Shown here one piece after another: positions 17,961 through 27,151 of a stretch of 64,000 bases of DNA (positions are counted from its first letter, which is position 1; the number at the start of each line of letters is the position of its first letter). The notes beneath the pieces are model-generated. The model was not told the origin of the DNA, searched no databases, and saw nothing but the letters and a program-made list of their open reading frames with translations. The position numbers were made by a program, and so were the translations under genes. Source of the stretch: AP-15 sp963785565 (GTDB lineage Bacteria; Pseudomonadota; Alphaproteobacteria; ATCC43930; CGMCC-115725); the NCBI GenBank assembly GCA_963785565.1, contig CAWAVV010000005.1, forward strand, positions 372,001 to 436,000, read 5' to 3'.

Positions 17961-18295
17961 TCAGTCGTTCGTTGGCTGCTGCAACTTCTCCATGATCTGG
18001 TCGACGCTGAAGCTCTGCGGGCGCTGTCGCGGCGGGAACTCCTTAAACGTGCCGATGAATTCCGCGACGATCGCCTGCCCGCCCAACAAAAGATATCCCT
18101 TACGGAGCGACCAAGCGTAGTAGCTGTTCGAGGTAATCTCGGCTCGCTCGTAGGGGTCCATGCGTAGATTGAAAAATAGTGGAAGGCGACGGAAGGTGAA
18201 CGGCTCGCCCCAAATGTCTAATGTTCCTTGTGTCTTCTGTTCAGCGAATACCAGTTTCCAGTTGTTGAAGCGCAGCGCGACTAGCAGGCTGCTGA
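17961..18295 (-). pseudogene. 3' end of an arylsulfatase gene
   Basis: The open minus-strand frame from about 18295 to 17961 reads LVALRFNNWKLVFAEQ, GEPFTFRRLPLFFNLRMDP, YERAEITSNSYYAWSL and FKEFPPRQRPQSFSVDQIME. This matches the C-terminal part of formylglycine-type arylsulfatases, which hydrolyse sulfate esters. The catalytic N-terminal domain with the Cys/Ser to be oxidised is absent. The open frame ends near 18295, so only about 110 of some 500 or more residues remain. It belongs to the scar zone between the tRNA-Pro and tRNA-Thr fragments. Confidence 0.75.
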
Positions 18296-18796
18296 AAAAA
18301 GGTTGCGGGTTTGGCGCGTTGTGCTCCCTTAGGGGTAGGGGATGGGGATGACTCGGGTTGATCGGCCACCCGGTGTAAACGAGAACTGATCCGGCGATAA
18401 TCCAAAAGACGGTGCGGGGCCGCCGTCGGTATAGGCCGTCCCCTGCTGGAGGGTCAGGGCAAGAGCCACTCTGTGATAATCGCTCCGCCGAGTCGCCTCA
18501 GCGGCGGCGCGGTTCACGACCCCGGCGGAAATCAACCCCCAGGATCGCGAAGTCTCGGCACCGAAAACGGAGGCGCTCAAGACCAGGTTATCCCGGTCAT
18601 CGCTGTGTGTCCCGCCCCGCCGGTCAATATCAGATGATTGCAACTAAACGCACGCAGTTAGATGAAAGCTGGCTTGGTTACTTTAATACGGGTTCTTCCC
18701 AATTTTTGTAACTTTTCGTAACCGAAGCCTTATCTCCCTGCGTCCGTAAGCCTCGACAATAAACATTTGATATATCCAGATATTTGTTGTTCAACA
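18296..18796. other. region without a confident gene
   Basis: An open minus-strand frame of 104 codons (18329-18643) exists but matches nothing I recognise and has no clear ribosome site. The last 150 bp (from about 18650) are clearly more AT-rich than the surroundings and lead into the tRNA-Thr fragment. I see no promoter or repeat that I can defend. Confidence 0.3.
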
Positions 18797-18846
18797 CCCT
18801 CTTGGTAAGGGGGAGGTGGCAAGTTCAATCCTTACCCGCGGCACCA
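18797..18846 (+). tRNA. 3' fragment of tRNA-Thr (GGU anticodon to CCA)
   Basis: The plus strand contains an anticodon arm CCCTC-TTGGTAA-GGGGG (anticodon GGT), a variable region, a T-arm with loop TTCAATC and one mismatch in its stem, and the acceptor strand CCGCGGC followed by ACCA. The D-arm and 5' acceptor strand are absent; the upstream sequence is AT-rich and unrelated. This is a second dead tRNA att fragment, not a functional tRNA. Confidence 0.8.
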
Positions 18847-18952
18847 GCCAACCCTAAGAAAGCCGCCCTTCTGGCCGCCGAGGCAGACTAAATTGAAGCC
18901 GCCTGGGCCGAAGCCAAGCTGGCCGCCAGCACGGCGCCAAGAAGGCTTGCCT

Positions 18953-19336
18953 CTACCGGCAGAAGCGGATCGGAAGGTTGAACGGGCTGCCGAGGATTAT
19001 GACCGCACCGAGGCGATGCGCGCCGTTCCACACCATCCGCCCCGCGCGGTTGGCCGTCGCATGGACCACGACCGGATCATCGTCGCCGCGGTCTTCCCAA
19101 GCGCCGGCGTCCATCACCGCGGCATAGCGGGCAGAGATTTCCAGCAGGATCGTCCGGGCCTGCGGTGTGTAGAAATGGGATTGGAGCCAAGTTTCAGCGG
19201 TCACCGGCCTAATCGCGCACCGGATCAGTTCGGGAGCGTGCTGACGATAGAGGCGACCCGCAGAAGTCGGCAGAGGGCCAGGATGTCGGCGCCGATAGTC
19301 TGCGAGCGCATCTGCCGCGTCAATCATCTTCGACAC
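18953..19336 (-). CDS. hypothetical protein with a ParB-like NGxHRL segment
   Basis: 127 residues from a GTG at 19336 (an ATG three codons later is an alternative), with a GGGGAG purine stretch just upstream. The text RMVWNGAHRLGAVIILGSPF resembles the INGQHRLxA segment found in ParB-like and some phage-encoded proteins. I cannot assign a function. The ORF is open and of normal composition, but lies within the scar zone, so it may be a mobile-element remnant. Confidence 0.45.
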   Translation of the reverse strand: MSKMIDAADALADYRRRHPGPLPTSAGRLYRQHAPELIRCAIRPVTAETWLQSHFYTPQARTILLEISARYAAVMDAGAWEDRGDDDPVVVHATANRAGRMVWNGAHRLGAVIILGSPFNLPIRFCR

Positions 19337-19604
19337 TCCCCGCGCTCTTTACGCTTTCTATTCTTTGGGCTATTGACATTTTCACATAGCCTATAAGGCC
19401 CGGTCAAGTCTATCGGCCGCGATCAGCTCCGCGCAATGGCTGTCCGGGGCGAGTGCGTCGGCTCGTAGGATGCGAGCGAGTATGCGCCGCACTGCTGGCT
19501 AGGGCAGGCACCCCCATTCGTCGATACCTCGATCGTTAGCCAGCAGAATAGCGGCCAAGGCCGAGCCGCGTTGAGTTGTCGGCCCTGGCGGCGCGTCGGC
19601 CGGT

Positions 19605-20357
19605 TTACCGGGAAAGCCGCGCCAGCAGCGAAACGGCCGCGGCCGGGGCGCGGATTTTGGCGCCGTTGATGAAATAGATGAAGCAATCGCGGCCGGCAGC
19701 ACCCCAGTCGCGGCCGCGCGCGGCCCAGTCGTCGAGCGCCGGCGGAGGATAACCGGCTGGCTCGTCTACAGCGCAGCGGCGCAGCCTCGCATAGACGAAA
19801 TCGGCGGTGATGTCGGTGATCGCCGGGTATTTCTCGTCGTCGACGAGCGCGACCGCAGTGTCGTGCCGCCTCAGCAGCTCGATAAAGCCGGGCGACACGA
19901 AGCTCGGGTGCCGTACCTCGACCACATGACGCAGGGCGCGGCCGTCGATCTCGCGCGGCAACAGCGCGAGAAATACGGCGAAAGCAGCCTCGTCGAAGCG
20001 CATGAACGGAGCGAACTGCCACAGGATCGGGCCAAGTTTGGCGCCTAGCTCGAGCACGCCGCCGGCAAGGAACCGATCAATCGACGGGCCGGCGGTCGCC
20101 AGGTCGCGGCGGTGGGTCACGAAGCGCGGACCTTTCACCGAGAACACGAAATCATCGGGGGTCTCGTCGTGCCAGCGGCGAAAGCTCGCCGGCTTTTGGG
20201 CGCCGTAAAAGGTGCCGTTGATCTCGATCGCGGTGACCTGCCGGCTGGCATGGGATAGCTCGCGCGCCTGCACCAGCCCGGACGGGTAGAACGCGCCGCG
20301 CCAAGGTGCGAACACCCAACCGCCGATGCCGACGCGAATGGTCCCAACGGGGCTCAT
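19605..20357 (-). CDS. DUF72 domain protein
   Basis: 250 residues from the ATG at 20357. The DUF72 (YecE-like) family has a TIM-barrel-like fold of unknown function. VGIGGWVFAPWRGAFYP at the start, EINGTFYGAQKPASFRRWHD, FVFSVKGPRFVTH, LGPILWQFAPFMRF and HVVEVRHPSF are the typical family segments in order. Its start overlaps the stop of the BluB-like remnant (ATGA), suggesting a former operon. The gene is intact. Confidence 0.88.
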   Translation of the reverse strand: MSPVGTIRVGIGGWVFAPWRGAFYPSGLVQARELSHASRQVTAIEINGTFYGAQKPASFRRWHDETPDDFVFSVKGPRFVTHRRDLATAGPSIDRFLAGGVLELGAKLGPILWQFAPFMRFDEAAFAVFLALLPREIDGRALRHVVEVRHPSFVSPGFIELLRRHDTAVALVDDEKYPAITDITADFVYARLRRCAVDEPAGYPPPALDDWAARGRDWGAAGRDCFIYFINGAKIRAPAAAVSLLARLSR

Positions 20358-20640
20358 CGGTGGATCAGGAACGACGGCGCCGCCCGTCGCTCTTCCCACC
20401 CCACGGTTTCGAGCAGCGGCACATCTTCCTCCTCTATCGAATAGCCGAGACAAAAATCGCCGATCACCTTCCACTCTGCCCGAACATTGAGGATCGCGGT
20501 AATTTCGCGCGGATCGAGGATCGACAACCAGCCCATGCCGATCCCCTCGGCCGCACAGGGTGCCGGATAGATGGGGTGCGCCGCCGCGAGACCGAGCCGG
20601 CTTTGACGGCGCAGCATGCGTCGAAGCTGGCGCAGAGGCG
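20354..20640 (-). pseudogene. 3' end of a BluB-like gene
   Basis: The minus-strand text AEGIGMGWLSILDPREITA, then KVIGDFCLGYSIEEEDVPLL and ETVGWEERR matches the C-terminal part of 5,6-dimethylbenzimidazole synthase (BluB, nitroreductase fold), which makes the lower ligand of vitamin B12. The reading is clear from about 20551 down to the stop at 20354; upstream it degrades and is frame-shifted before reaching the tRNA-Glu gene. The flavin-binding N-terminal domain is absent. This is a truncated, non-functional remnant. Confidence 0.65.
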
Positions 20641-20690
20641 ATTGATTTCTCGACCCCGGCACTTTAGATGCAAGCGTCGGCACTCCTTGC

Positions 20691-20766
20691 GTCCCCATCG
20701 TCTAGAGGCCTAGGACATCGCCCTTTCACGGCGGTAACAGGGGTTCGAATCCCCTTGGGGACGCCA
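20691..20766 (+). tRNA. tRNA-Glu (UUC)
   Basis: A complete 76-nt glutamate tRNA with encoded CCA end. The acceptor stem GTCCCCA pairs with TGGGGAC, the anticodon loop CTTTCAC carries TTC, and the T-loop reads TTCGAAT. Its 3' 44 bases, plus two following bases, are repeated perfectly at 52551-52596, making it the integration target and intact end of a genomic island. Confidence 0.96.
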
Positions 20767-20768
20767 AT
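20723..20768 (+). repeat. left attachment repeat in the tRNA-Glu 3' end
   Basis: 46 bp from the anticodon loop through CCA and two bases beyond, identical base for base to 52551-52596. The copies differ immediately outside (C versus T before, A versus T after), so the repeat limits are exact. This is the classical arrangement of a tRNA-borne att site. Confidence 0.93.
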
Positions 20769-21064
20769 AATATCGGGATGCCCAATATATGCCCAATATA
20801 TGCGGCTGGATCGCGATAGACGATCATGGTCCCACGTGGCTGCTATGGCCTCGATCGGTTGCAGGATCCGTCGTACCTTTGGCCCGCCTCTATGCTGCTG
20901 AACGGCACCGGTGGCACGCCTAAATCGCCGACGATGCCGATCCAGCCGGGCCGGTCCTACCCGGGTTGGCGGTCGAGCAGCTAAGACACAAACACCTTCC
21001 GGGCCTCGCCCACTAGAGCCCCAGCGATCTGCTAACTGGCGTCCCGGAGGTCTGGCAATTGCCG
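20769..21064. other. left end of the island, no gene recognised
   Basis: About 300 bp just inside the left att repeat. It begins with a tandem pair of the 11-mer ATGCCCAATAT (20778-20788 and 20789-20799). The rest shows no convincing reading frame on either strand; the long frames here are antisense to the tRNA. No integrase gene is present at this usual position. Confidence 0.5.
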
Positions 21065-21640
21065 TTATCGACACAGTGCCTGCAGCGCTCCGCCGTCGAC
21101 AACGATGGTCTCGCCGGTGCTGAAGCCGGTCTTCATCAGATAGAGGTAGGCTTCGGCGATATCCTCGGGCTTGCCGACCCGGCCGACCGGGAGGCGGGCG
21201 CCGATGCGCTCGAACGTCGCCAATCTCTCGGCTTCCGGCAATCGATGCCAAAGCTCGGTGTCGACTGCGCCGGCGCACACCCCATTGACCCTGACCGGCC
21301 GGAGTTCGGCGGCGAAGCTCTTCACCATGCCCTCAATCCCGCCAAGCACGCCGGCATAGATACGCGCCCCGGCGCCGCGCGCTGCCCGGCAAGGCCGGAA
21401 ACCAGCGTGATCGAGCCCGACTTGCTGATATGCGGATAGGCGGCGCGAACTGTATTGAACGGACCCCAGAACCGCACTTCGAAGGCCGAGCGTGCCTCTT
21501 CGTCGGTGAGCTCCATGATCTGCTTGCTCAGCAGCGGATCGCCGACCGTCACCGCCAAGTGATCGAACGGACCGAGGCCGGCAAAGAACCGCTCCAGCAT
21601 CGGCTTGTCGGTGACATCGGTCGCGCATGTCGTCGTGCCG
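21065..21640 (-). pseudogene. C-terminal part of a short-chain dehydrogenase, fused and frameshifted
   Basis: Minus-strand readings LERFFAGLGPFDHLAVTVGD, SAFEVRFWGPFNTVRAAYPH and SGSITLVSGLAGQRAAPGR, then after a one-base shift near 21380 VKSFAAELRPVRVNGVCAGA and RVGKPEDIAEAYLYLM, represent an SDR oxidoreductase lacking the N-terminal GxxxGxG nucleotide-binding part. Its first visible residues follow directly, in frame, on the truncated CoxL-like gene. It cannot bind NAD(P) as it stands and is a remnant of a recombination event. Confidence 0.8.
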
Positions 21641-23575
21641 AAATACGGGTCGTAAAGTTTGGTGACCTCCATCTCCTCGCGCGCCTCTCTCGGCAAGCGC
21701 CCGATTTCGGAATAAACCGCCCTTGCGATCTCCCGGAAGGTCAAAGAGCGGTCGGTACCCGAGACGAACACCTGTCCGTCGGCGGCCTCGATGTCATCGA
21801 CTGCCGCTTCGAGCAGGTGCGAGGCCGCGCGGATCACCTTCTCCTTGAGCAGGCGCGCTGCCAACGTCGCCGCTCCTCCGGCCAGCACCGCGCTGCGGCT
21901 CGCATAGCTTCCGGTGCCGTGCGCGACGACGGCGCTGTCGCCCTGCAGGATTCGGATGTCCTCGATCCGGGCGCCGAGCTCGTCGGCAACCACCTGCGCG
22001 AGCGTGGTTTCAAGCCCTTGGCCGTGTGAGGCAACCCCGAAACTGCCGATCACTGCCCCGGTTGAATCGAGGCGGATCGTGGCGGTTTCTGTTCCGGTGT
22101 TGATCGGCATTCCCGGTGCTGCCGAAATACGAGACCCGATGCCGGTCAGTTCCGCGTAGGTGGCGCTGCCGATGCCGACGAGCCGACCTTCGGCCCTTGC
22201 CTTCGCCTGTTCCTCGCGCAGCAGCTGGTAGCCGGCGGCCTGGCACGCGCTCGTCAGGCTGTCGACAAAGCCGGAACGGTCCCAGACGATGCCGGAGGCC
22301 ACCCGGTAAGGGAGCTCGTCGGCTCGGATCAAGTTCCGCAGACGAAGTTGAACGGGATCGATCGCGAGACGCCGCGCCGCCATGTCGATCAGCCGCTCCA
22401 TGACGAAGCTCGAGATTGGCCGGCCGACGCCGCGATAGGGGCCGGTCGGGGTCTTGCAAGTTGCGACCGCCCGCACCCGCCCGCGGTAGGTTGGCACCCG
22501 GTAGGGACCCGGCAGGAAACTCGCGACCTGGACGGGCTCGAGCGCGGCAGTCCACGGATAGATCGAATAGGCGCCGACATCGCCCATCACCTCGGCGGCA
22601 AGCGCCAGAATGTGGCCGTCCCGATCCACCCCGAGTTCGGCTTCAACGATTTCGTCGAAGCCATGCGTCGTCGAGACGAGATCCTCGTGCCGGCTGCCGG
22701 TCCAGCGCACCGCTCGGCCGAGGTGACGGGCGAGCACCGTGACGACAATCTCCTCCTGGTAAAGGGATGCTTTGCCGCCGAAGCCGCCGCCGACGTCGGG
22801 CGCCACCACACGGACGCTATGTCCCGGCATTTTGAGGAGATCGGCGAGAAGGTCGTGGAGCCGGGGATCTGCGTCGATGCGGTCAGGGTTAGCAAACGGC
22901 GCCCGCGATCGTACTCCACGAGACAGGCACGGGGCTCAAGGGCGACAGGCGCCTTTCGGCGGAACCGGAAACGGCCGCCGACGCGCACCGTGGCCAGCGC
23001 CATCGCCTCGGCAAGATCGCCGCGCGCAACTCCCGGGTCACGAGGATGTTCGTCCCCGCCTCTTCGTGCAGCAGCGGCGCGTCCTTGAAGACAGCTCTCT
23101 CCGGGTCGATCACGGTTTCGAGCGGTTCGTAGGCGATCTCGATCCGATCGAGCGCGTCCTCTGCGCGGTACCGGCTCTCGGCCAAGACAGCGACGACGGG
23201 TTCACCGACGTAACGGACTTTTTCCCGCGCCAACGGATATAGCGCGGTCGAGTGATAACCAGGCAGCCGCGAGGTGGCATACACCGGCTCGATCAAACCG
23301 TTGAGCTCTCTCGCGGTATAGACGCCGATTACGCCCGGCATCGCTTCTGCCGCCGCGGTGCTGATGCTTGAGATCAGAGCGTGCGGATGATCGATGCGCC
23401 GGAATGCGATATGCAATGCGCCCGGGACGATACGATCGTCGGTAAACGCTCCCTGGCCGGTCAGCAAACGCCGATTCTCTACGCGTTTGACGCGCGCGCC
23501 GATATTCTTTGGCGGCAGCCCGAGGCCGAAATCCGCGCCTTCGAGCCCCAGCGCTTGCCTGCGATCGTCAGTCAT
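21640..23575 (-). pseudogene. xanthine dehydrogenase/CoxL-type molybdopterin subunit, truncated
   Basis: From the ATG at 23575 the N-terminal half (GARVKRVENRRLLTGQGAFT, GVIGVYTARELNGLIEPVYA, KVRYVGEPVVAVLAESRYRA) runs to about 23030. It then shifts frame to VRVGGRFRFRRKAPVALEPR and again to MPGHSVRVVAPDVGGGFGGK, then PTGPYRGVGRP and SHGQGLETTLAQVVADELGA. These are molybdenum-cofactor-binding segments of the CoxL/XdhA family. The C-terminal part after LYDPYFGTTTCAT is gone, replaced in frame by an SDR fragment. Both internal shifts fit one-base losses. The partner CoxM/CoxS-type subunits are absent nearby. Not functional as given. Confidence 0.82.
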
Positions 23576-23650
23576 CGAAAATCCGGCCCTTTCCAGTTTG
23601 CGCGAAGCATAGAAAGCGTTGAATCGAACGCGGCCAAAGGAGATGGTGCG

Positions 23651-24463
23651 ATGGGCAAGCTAGACGGAAAGGTGGTGATCGTAACGGGCGCGGCACGAGG
23701 CCTCGGGCGCGCCTATGCCAAGAGGCTCGCCGGGCTTGGTGCCAAGCTGGGGGTCGCCGACCTAAACCTGCGTTCGTACGAGGAGTTCGAGGCCGAGGCG
23801 CAGGATATGACCGGTGTAAATACCGTCGCCGAGATCGAGGCATCGGGTGGGACGGCGTTGGGGATCGAGGTCGATGTGCGTGACCACGAGGCGGTCGAGG
23901 CCATGGTGGCCCGGGTCGTCCAGGAGTGGGGTCGGGTCGATGTGCTCGTCGCCAATGCCGGCGGCGGCCGCGGTCGGCCAATGGATACCAAGGCCAGCAC
24001 CCTCGATCCGGCCCTCTTACACCTCGTCACCGAGATGAACCTGTTCGGGACCGTATATAGCTGCAATGCCGTCGCCCCGACCATGAAGCAGCAGCATTCC
24101 GGGAAGATCATCACGGTGAGTTCAGTGGCCGGCACGGCACCATCCGCTGATGGTGGCTACGCCCATTACGGCGCGGCCAAAGCGGCGATTGCCCACTACA
24201 CCCGCTATCTGGCCCAGGATCTCGGCCCGTTCGGGATTACTGCGAATTGCATCGCCCCCGGTGTTATTGCGACCGGCCGGATCATGGCAACGGTCATTCC
24301 GGGCAGGAGCCAGAGCAACCGCGATCGGGCTGAGTTGGTCGCTCTCAGGCGTCTTGGGACGGTCGAGGATTGCGCCAAGGTGGTCGAGTTTTTGGCGACC
24401 GACCTATCAGATTATGTGACCGGAGCCGTGATCCCAATCGACGGCGGATTGGTGAGAGGATAG
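23651..24463 (+). CDS. SDR family oxidoreductase
   Basis: 270 residues from the ATG at 23651, with AAAGGAG 8 bp upstream. It is a classical short-chain dehydrogenase/reductase: TGAARGLGRAYAKRL (nucleotide binding, residues about 12-26), NAG at VLVANAGGG, catalytic Ser in ITVSSVAGTA and YxxxK in YAHYGAAKAAIAHY, C-terminal GAVIPIDGG. An extended segment after LRSYEEFEAEAQDMTG resembles the mycofactocin-type or carveol-like SDR subgroup insert, but this is uncertain. Substrate unknown. It is divergent from the broken CoxL-like gene and appears intact. Confidence 0.9.
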   Translation: MGKLDGKVVIVTGAARGLGRAYAKRLAGLGAKLGVADLNLRSYEEFEAEAQDMTGVNTVAEIEASGGTALGIEVDVRDHEAVEAMVARVVQEWGRVDVLVANAGGGRGRPMDTKASTLDPALLHLVTEMNLFGTVYSCNAVAPTMKQQHSGKIITVSSVAGTAPSADGGYAHYGAAKAAIAHYTRYLAQDLGPFGITANCIAPGVIATGRIMATVIPGRSQSNRDRAELVALRRLGTVEDCAKVVEFLATDLSDYVTGAVIPIDGGLVRG

Positions 24464-24477
24464 CGGAATCGGAGGCG

Positions 24478-24600
24478 ACACTGCCACGGCAACAGTTCAT
24501 GGATTTGCCGGGCCGGGTGATCGGCGATGCGGGCGAGGACGTCGGTGAGGTAGTGCTGCGGGTCGAGGCCGTTGAGCTTGGGCCCGCGGTGCGACCGTCC
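24478..24600 (-). pseudogene. C-terminal remnant of an IS66-type transposase
   Basis: On the minus strand the text PKLNGLDPQHYLTDVLARIA followed by DHPARQIHELLPW is the characteristic C-terminal end of IS66 family TnpC transposases. Only about 40 codons remain, directly downstream of the SDR gene and directly before the pglZ fragment. It probably marks the insertion or deletion that removed the 5' part of the BREX cluster. Confidence 0.75.
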
Positions 24601-24602
24601 AG

Positions 24603-25420
24603 GTGAGTTGCGCGTGGTCGGGCTTTCCGACCGTGACCGCCGCTTGCAAAAGACCGGCGAGTCCGGCGGCCGGACTACTCGCCGCAGCTTCAGCTGACGG
24701 GCTGATCCCGTCTTTCGAGGGAAAGCCGGCGCAGACGCCCGTGCTGCTCAAAGCCATCGAGGCAGCAGGATGGTCGACGAAGGAGGGTTTGCTGAGTGAT
24801 GAGCCGTTGTGGCGCGAAATCGGCCGGTTCGATGAGAGGGGGCACGTCCTTGGCGCCGATCTGGCGACGCAAGCACACGATTTGCTCGTCGAGGTGGCCG
24901 ATATCGCCCTGCAGCTGGCGCAGAAGGGACGCCGGGTGCGGATCGTAACCGACCATGGCTGGCTGTTGATGCCGGACGGCCTGCCGCAGGCCCAGCTGGT
25001 CTCCGGACTTACGGTCGCAGGCGGCAAGGGCCACCGGGTTGCGACGCTCAAGGAGGGCGCACTGACCACCTACCCGCGCCTCCCGTGGAGCTGGGACAAA
25101 GGCGTCTCGTTGGCGACCGCCACGGGAGCGCGCGCCTTCTACGCCGGTGTGGAATACGCCCATGGCGGGGTCAGTCCGCAGGAATGCGTCCTGCCGGTCC
25201 TCGACATCGTGGCGGAGCCTGCCGCCGCGCCGGTCATCATCAAGCCGACCTGGCGGCGGCTTCGGCTTAATGTCGAAGTGCAAGGCGGGGCGGGATTGAT
25301 GTTCGACGTGCGCCTGGGCAGCGACGTTTCGGGCGACAGCATCCTGCCGAAGGGCGCACGCCTATTGGACGATCTCGGCCAGGTCGGGGTGTTGATCCCC
25401 GACGATATGAGGGGAACCAA
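24603..25420 (+). pseudogene. pglZ: BREX PglZ, C-terminal part (type B-like)
   Basis: The frame opens just after the IS66 scrap and reads IVTDHGWLLMPDGLPQAQL, LKEGALTTYPRLPWSWDKGV and FYAGVEYAHGGVSPQECVLP, segments of the alkaline-phosphatase-like PglZ protein of BREX phage-defence systems. The N-terminal half of the protein is missing. The reading fades after GVLIPDDMRGT near 25420, just before brxL sequence begins. In complete type 1 BREX loci pglZ directly precedes brxL, the order seen here. No pglX, brxC, brxA or brxB is present in the window. Confidence 0.82.
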
Positions 25421-25461
25421 GTCTGCCTCGTGGTGCATCCGCCGAATGCGCCGCAGGATGG

Positions 25462-26454
25462 GCGCTCCCGCCAGAGATGTGCAACGACACCGCGTTTATG
25501 GACCGGATACATATGTATCTGCCGGGCTGGGACATCCCGAAGGTAAGCCGAGGCCTATTCACCGACCACTTCGGGCTGGTTTCGGACGTTCTCGCCGAGA
25601 CCTTCTCTCGGCTGCGGTCGCAGGCTCGGTCTGGCGCGTTGCACGGGCATGTGCATCTCGGCGGGGCGCTGTCGGGCCGTAACACCAATGCGGTCGGCAA
25701 GACGGTCTCGGGGCTTCTGAAGTTGCTCTATCCGGACGTGTCGCAGGAGGTTCCCGACGACGATCTCGAATGGGCGGTAAGGCTCGCTCTGGAATGTCGC
25801 CGGCGAAAGAGCAGCAGAAGCGGATCGGGTCGGCTGAATTCCGCAATACCCAGTTCTCCTACAGCATGGGCCTCGACGGGGTGGAGAAGTTCGTACCCAC
25901 CCCCGAGCTGCAGTCAGAGGACAGCATCGGTCCCGACCCGCTCTCCCATGGTCAGGTCTGGGCGATCAGCCCCGGTGGGAAGGACGAGGCCGTTGGCCTG
26001 TACCGTATCGAGGTCAACAAGGGGCCGGGCGGCGGTGTGCGCATCCTCAATCAGTCGCCGCCGGCGGCGTTTCGTGAGAGCGTCAGGATTGCCGAGCAGA
26101 ACCTCTATGCCCGCGGCGGCGAGCTGGTCGGCGACCGGAATCCGCGCGAGCACGAATTCACCGTACAGCTGCGTTCGTTCGACACAGCTAGATCGGCGGA
26201 TCACACCGGTGTGCCGGTCCTGCTCGCTTTGGCCTCAGCACTACTCACCAAACCACTGAAAGGCGGGATGGCCGTCGTTGGCGGCATTAATCTCGGCGGC
26301 TCGATCGAGCCGGTCCACAACCCCGTGGACGCTGTCGAGCACGCAATGTCCAAAGGCGCCTCGGCGATCCTGATGCCGGTTCCCTGCCGGCGCCAGCTCG
26401 TCGACCTGTCCCACGATGTCGCGACCAAGGTGCAGGTACTGTCCGACCATGAAC
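25462..26454 (+). pseudogene. brxL: BREX BrxL (Lon-like) C-terminal part, frameshifted
   Basis: The reading starts as ALPPEMCNDTAFMDRIHMYL, then PGWDIPKVSRGLFTDHFG and TVSGLLKLLYPD. A one-base loss near 25805 shifts it to KEQQKRIGSAEFRNTQFSYS, followed by GVPVLLALASALLTKPLKGG, GGINLGGSIEPVHNPVDAVE and the region ending LSHDVATKVQVLSD. This is the C-terminal Lon-protease-like half of BrxL; the N-terminal AAA+ part is missing. After about 26454 the same frame continues into an unrelated cupin. It is a remnant of a BREX defence cluster. Confidence 0.82.
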
Positions 26455-26552
26455 CTCAATTCGGATTTTGGAGCCCGCGCAGCTGTCCACGCCGCCCGGT
26501 TAGACAGGACACCATCACCCATCCCGGGGGTCGACCGGAGAATGCTCGACCG

Positions 26553-26817
26553 CATCGGGACGAGGTGGCGCGTGCGACCTCGATCGTTCGCTACGCCCCG
26601 CACAGTCATTTCTCGGCGCACACCCATGGCGGGGGCGAGGAGGTCCTGGTGCTCGATGGCGTCTTCCAGGACGATCATGGCGACTATCCTGCGGGCACTT
26701 ACGTTCGCAACCCGCCGACCAGCCGCCACACGCCCGGTTCCGAGCCGGGTTGTACGATTTTCGTCAAGCTCTGGCAGTTCGACCCTGACGGCCGTACCCG
26801 GCTGCGCATCGATCCGG
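26553..26817 (+). pseudogene. ChrR-like cupin fragment fused to brxL
   Basis: In frame with the end of brxL, the text TSIVRYAPHSHFSAHTHGGG, EEVLVLDGVFQDDHGDYPAG and YVRNPPTSRHTPGSEPGC matches the cupin domain of ChrR-like anti-sigma factors and related proteins, with the metal-binding His pair and Glu. The protein is cut at both ends: the frame enters from brxL and leaves into an antisense SDR fragment. It is a mosaic remnant rather than a real fusion enzyme. Confidence 0.7.
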
Positions 26818-26992
26818 GTTGCTGTGGCTTCTCCGCCACCGGCGCGGATGTCCGCGGCGACCCGTTCGGCATCGCTTTCCAGGATGTCGGCAACGAGGAT
26901 TTTGGCACCTTCGTTCGCGAACAGCGAGCCTCCGCCTCACCCATGCCATGCGCGCCGCCGGTGACGATCGCAACTTTGTCTTTCAAACGCAT
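26815..26992 (-). pseudogene. N-terminal fragment of an SDR oxidoreductase
   Basis: The ATG at 26992 starts MRLKDKVAIVTGGAHGMGEA, a normal SDR nucleotide-binding start. After a one-base break it continues as ANEGAKILVADILESDAERV and then ends near 26815, where the cupin fragment of the opposite strand begins. Only about 60 residues remain. This fragment is not the missing half of the SDR at 21.1-21.6 kb on visible evidence, though that is possible. Confidence 0.7.
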
Positions 26993-27151
26993 AACGCCCC
27001 ATCCTTCAGACGCATAACGCCCCCCGATTTGCCTGTGCAACGATCATAATCATGATGCCTCGATCCTTGCCATCCGCGCTTGGGCGCTGGACACCGCCAC
27101 AGCGTTTTGGGAGCCTAGCCTGACCGTTCCCGCGCCGCTTACGAGGGCGTG

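Noticed and set aside
18329..18643. Possible gene of 104 codons on the minus strand
   Set aside because: No family resemblance, no clear ribosome site and location in a scar region; described only as part of an intergenic feature.
20664..21278. Minus-strand ORF containing GVPKGIRTPVTAVK, also found at 52519-52962
   Set aside because: This text is the antisense translation of the tRNA-Glu 3' end and its att copy, a known artefact; the shared peptide comes from the 46-bp repeat.
21065..22830. A new bifunctional CoxL-SDR enzyme
   Set aside because: Both parts lack essential regions (CoxL C-terminus, SDR nucleotide-binding loop), and the SDR part has a frameshift; a deletion scar explains it better.
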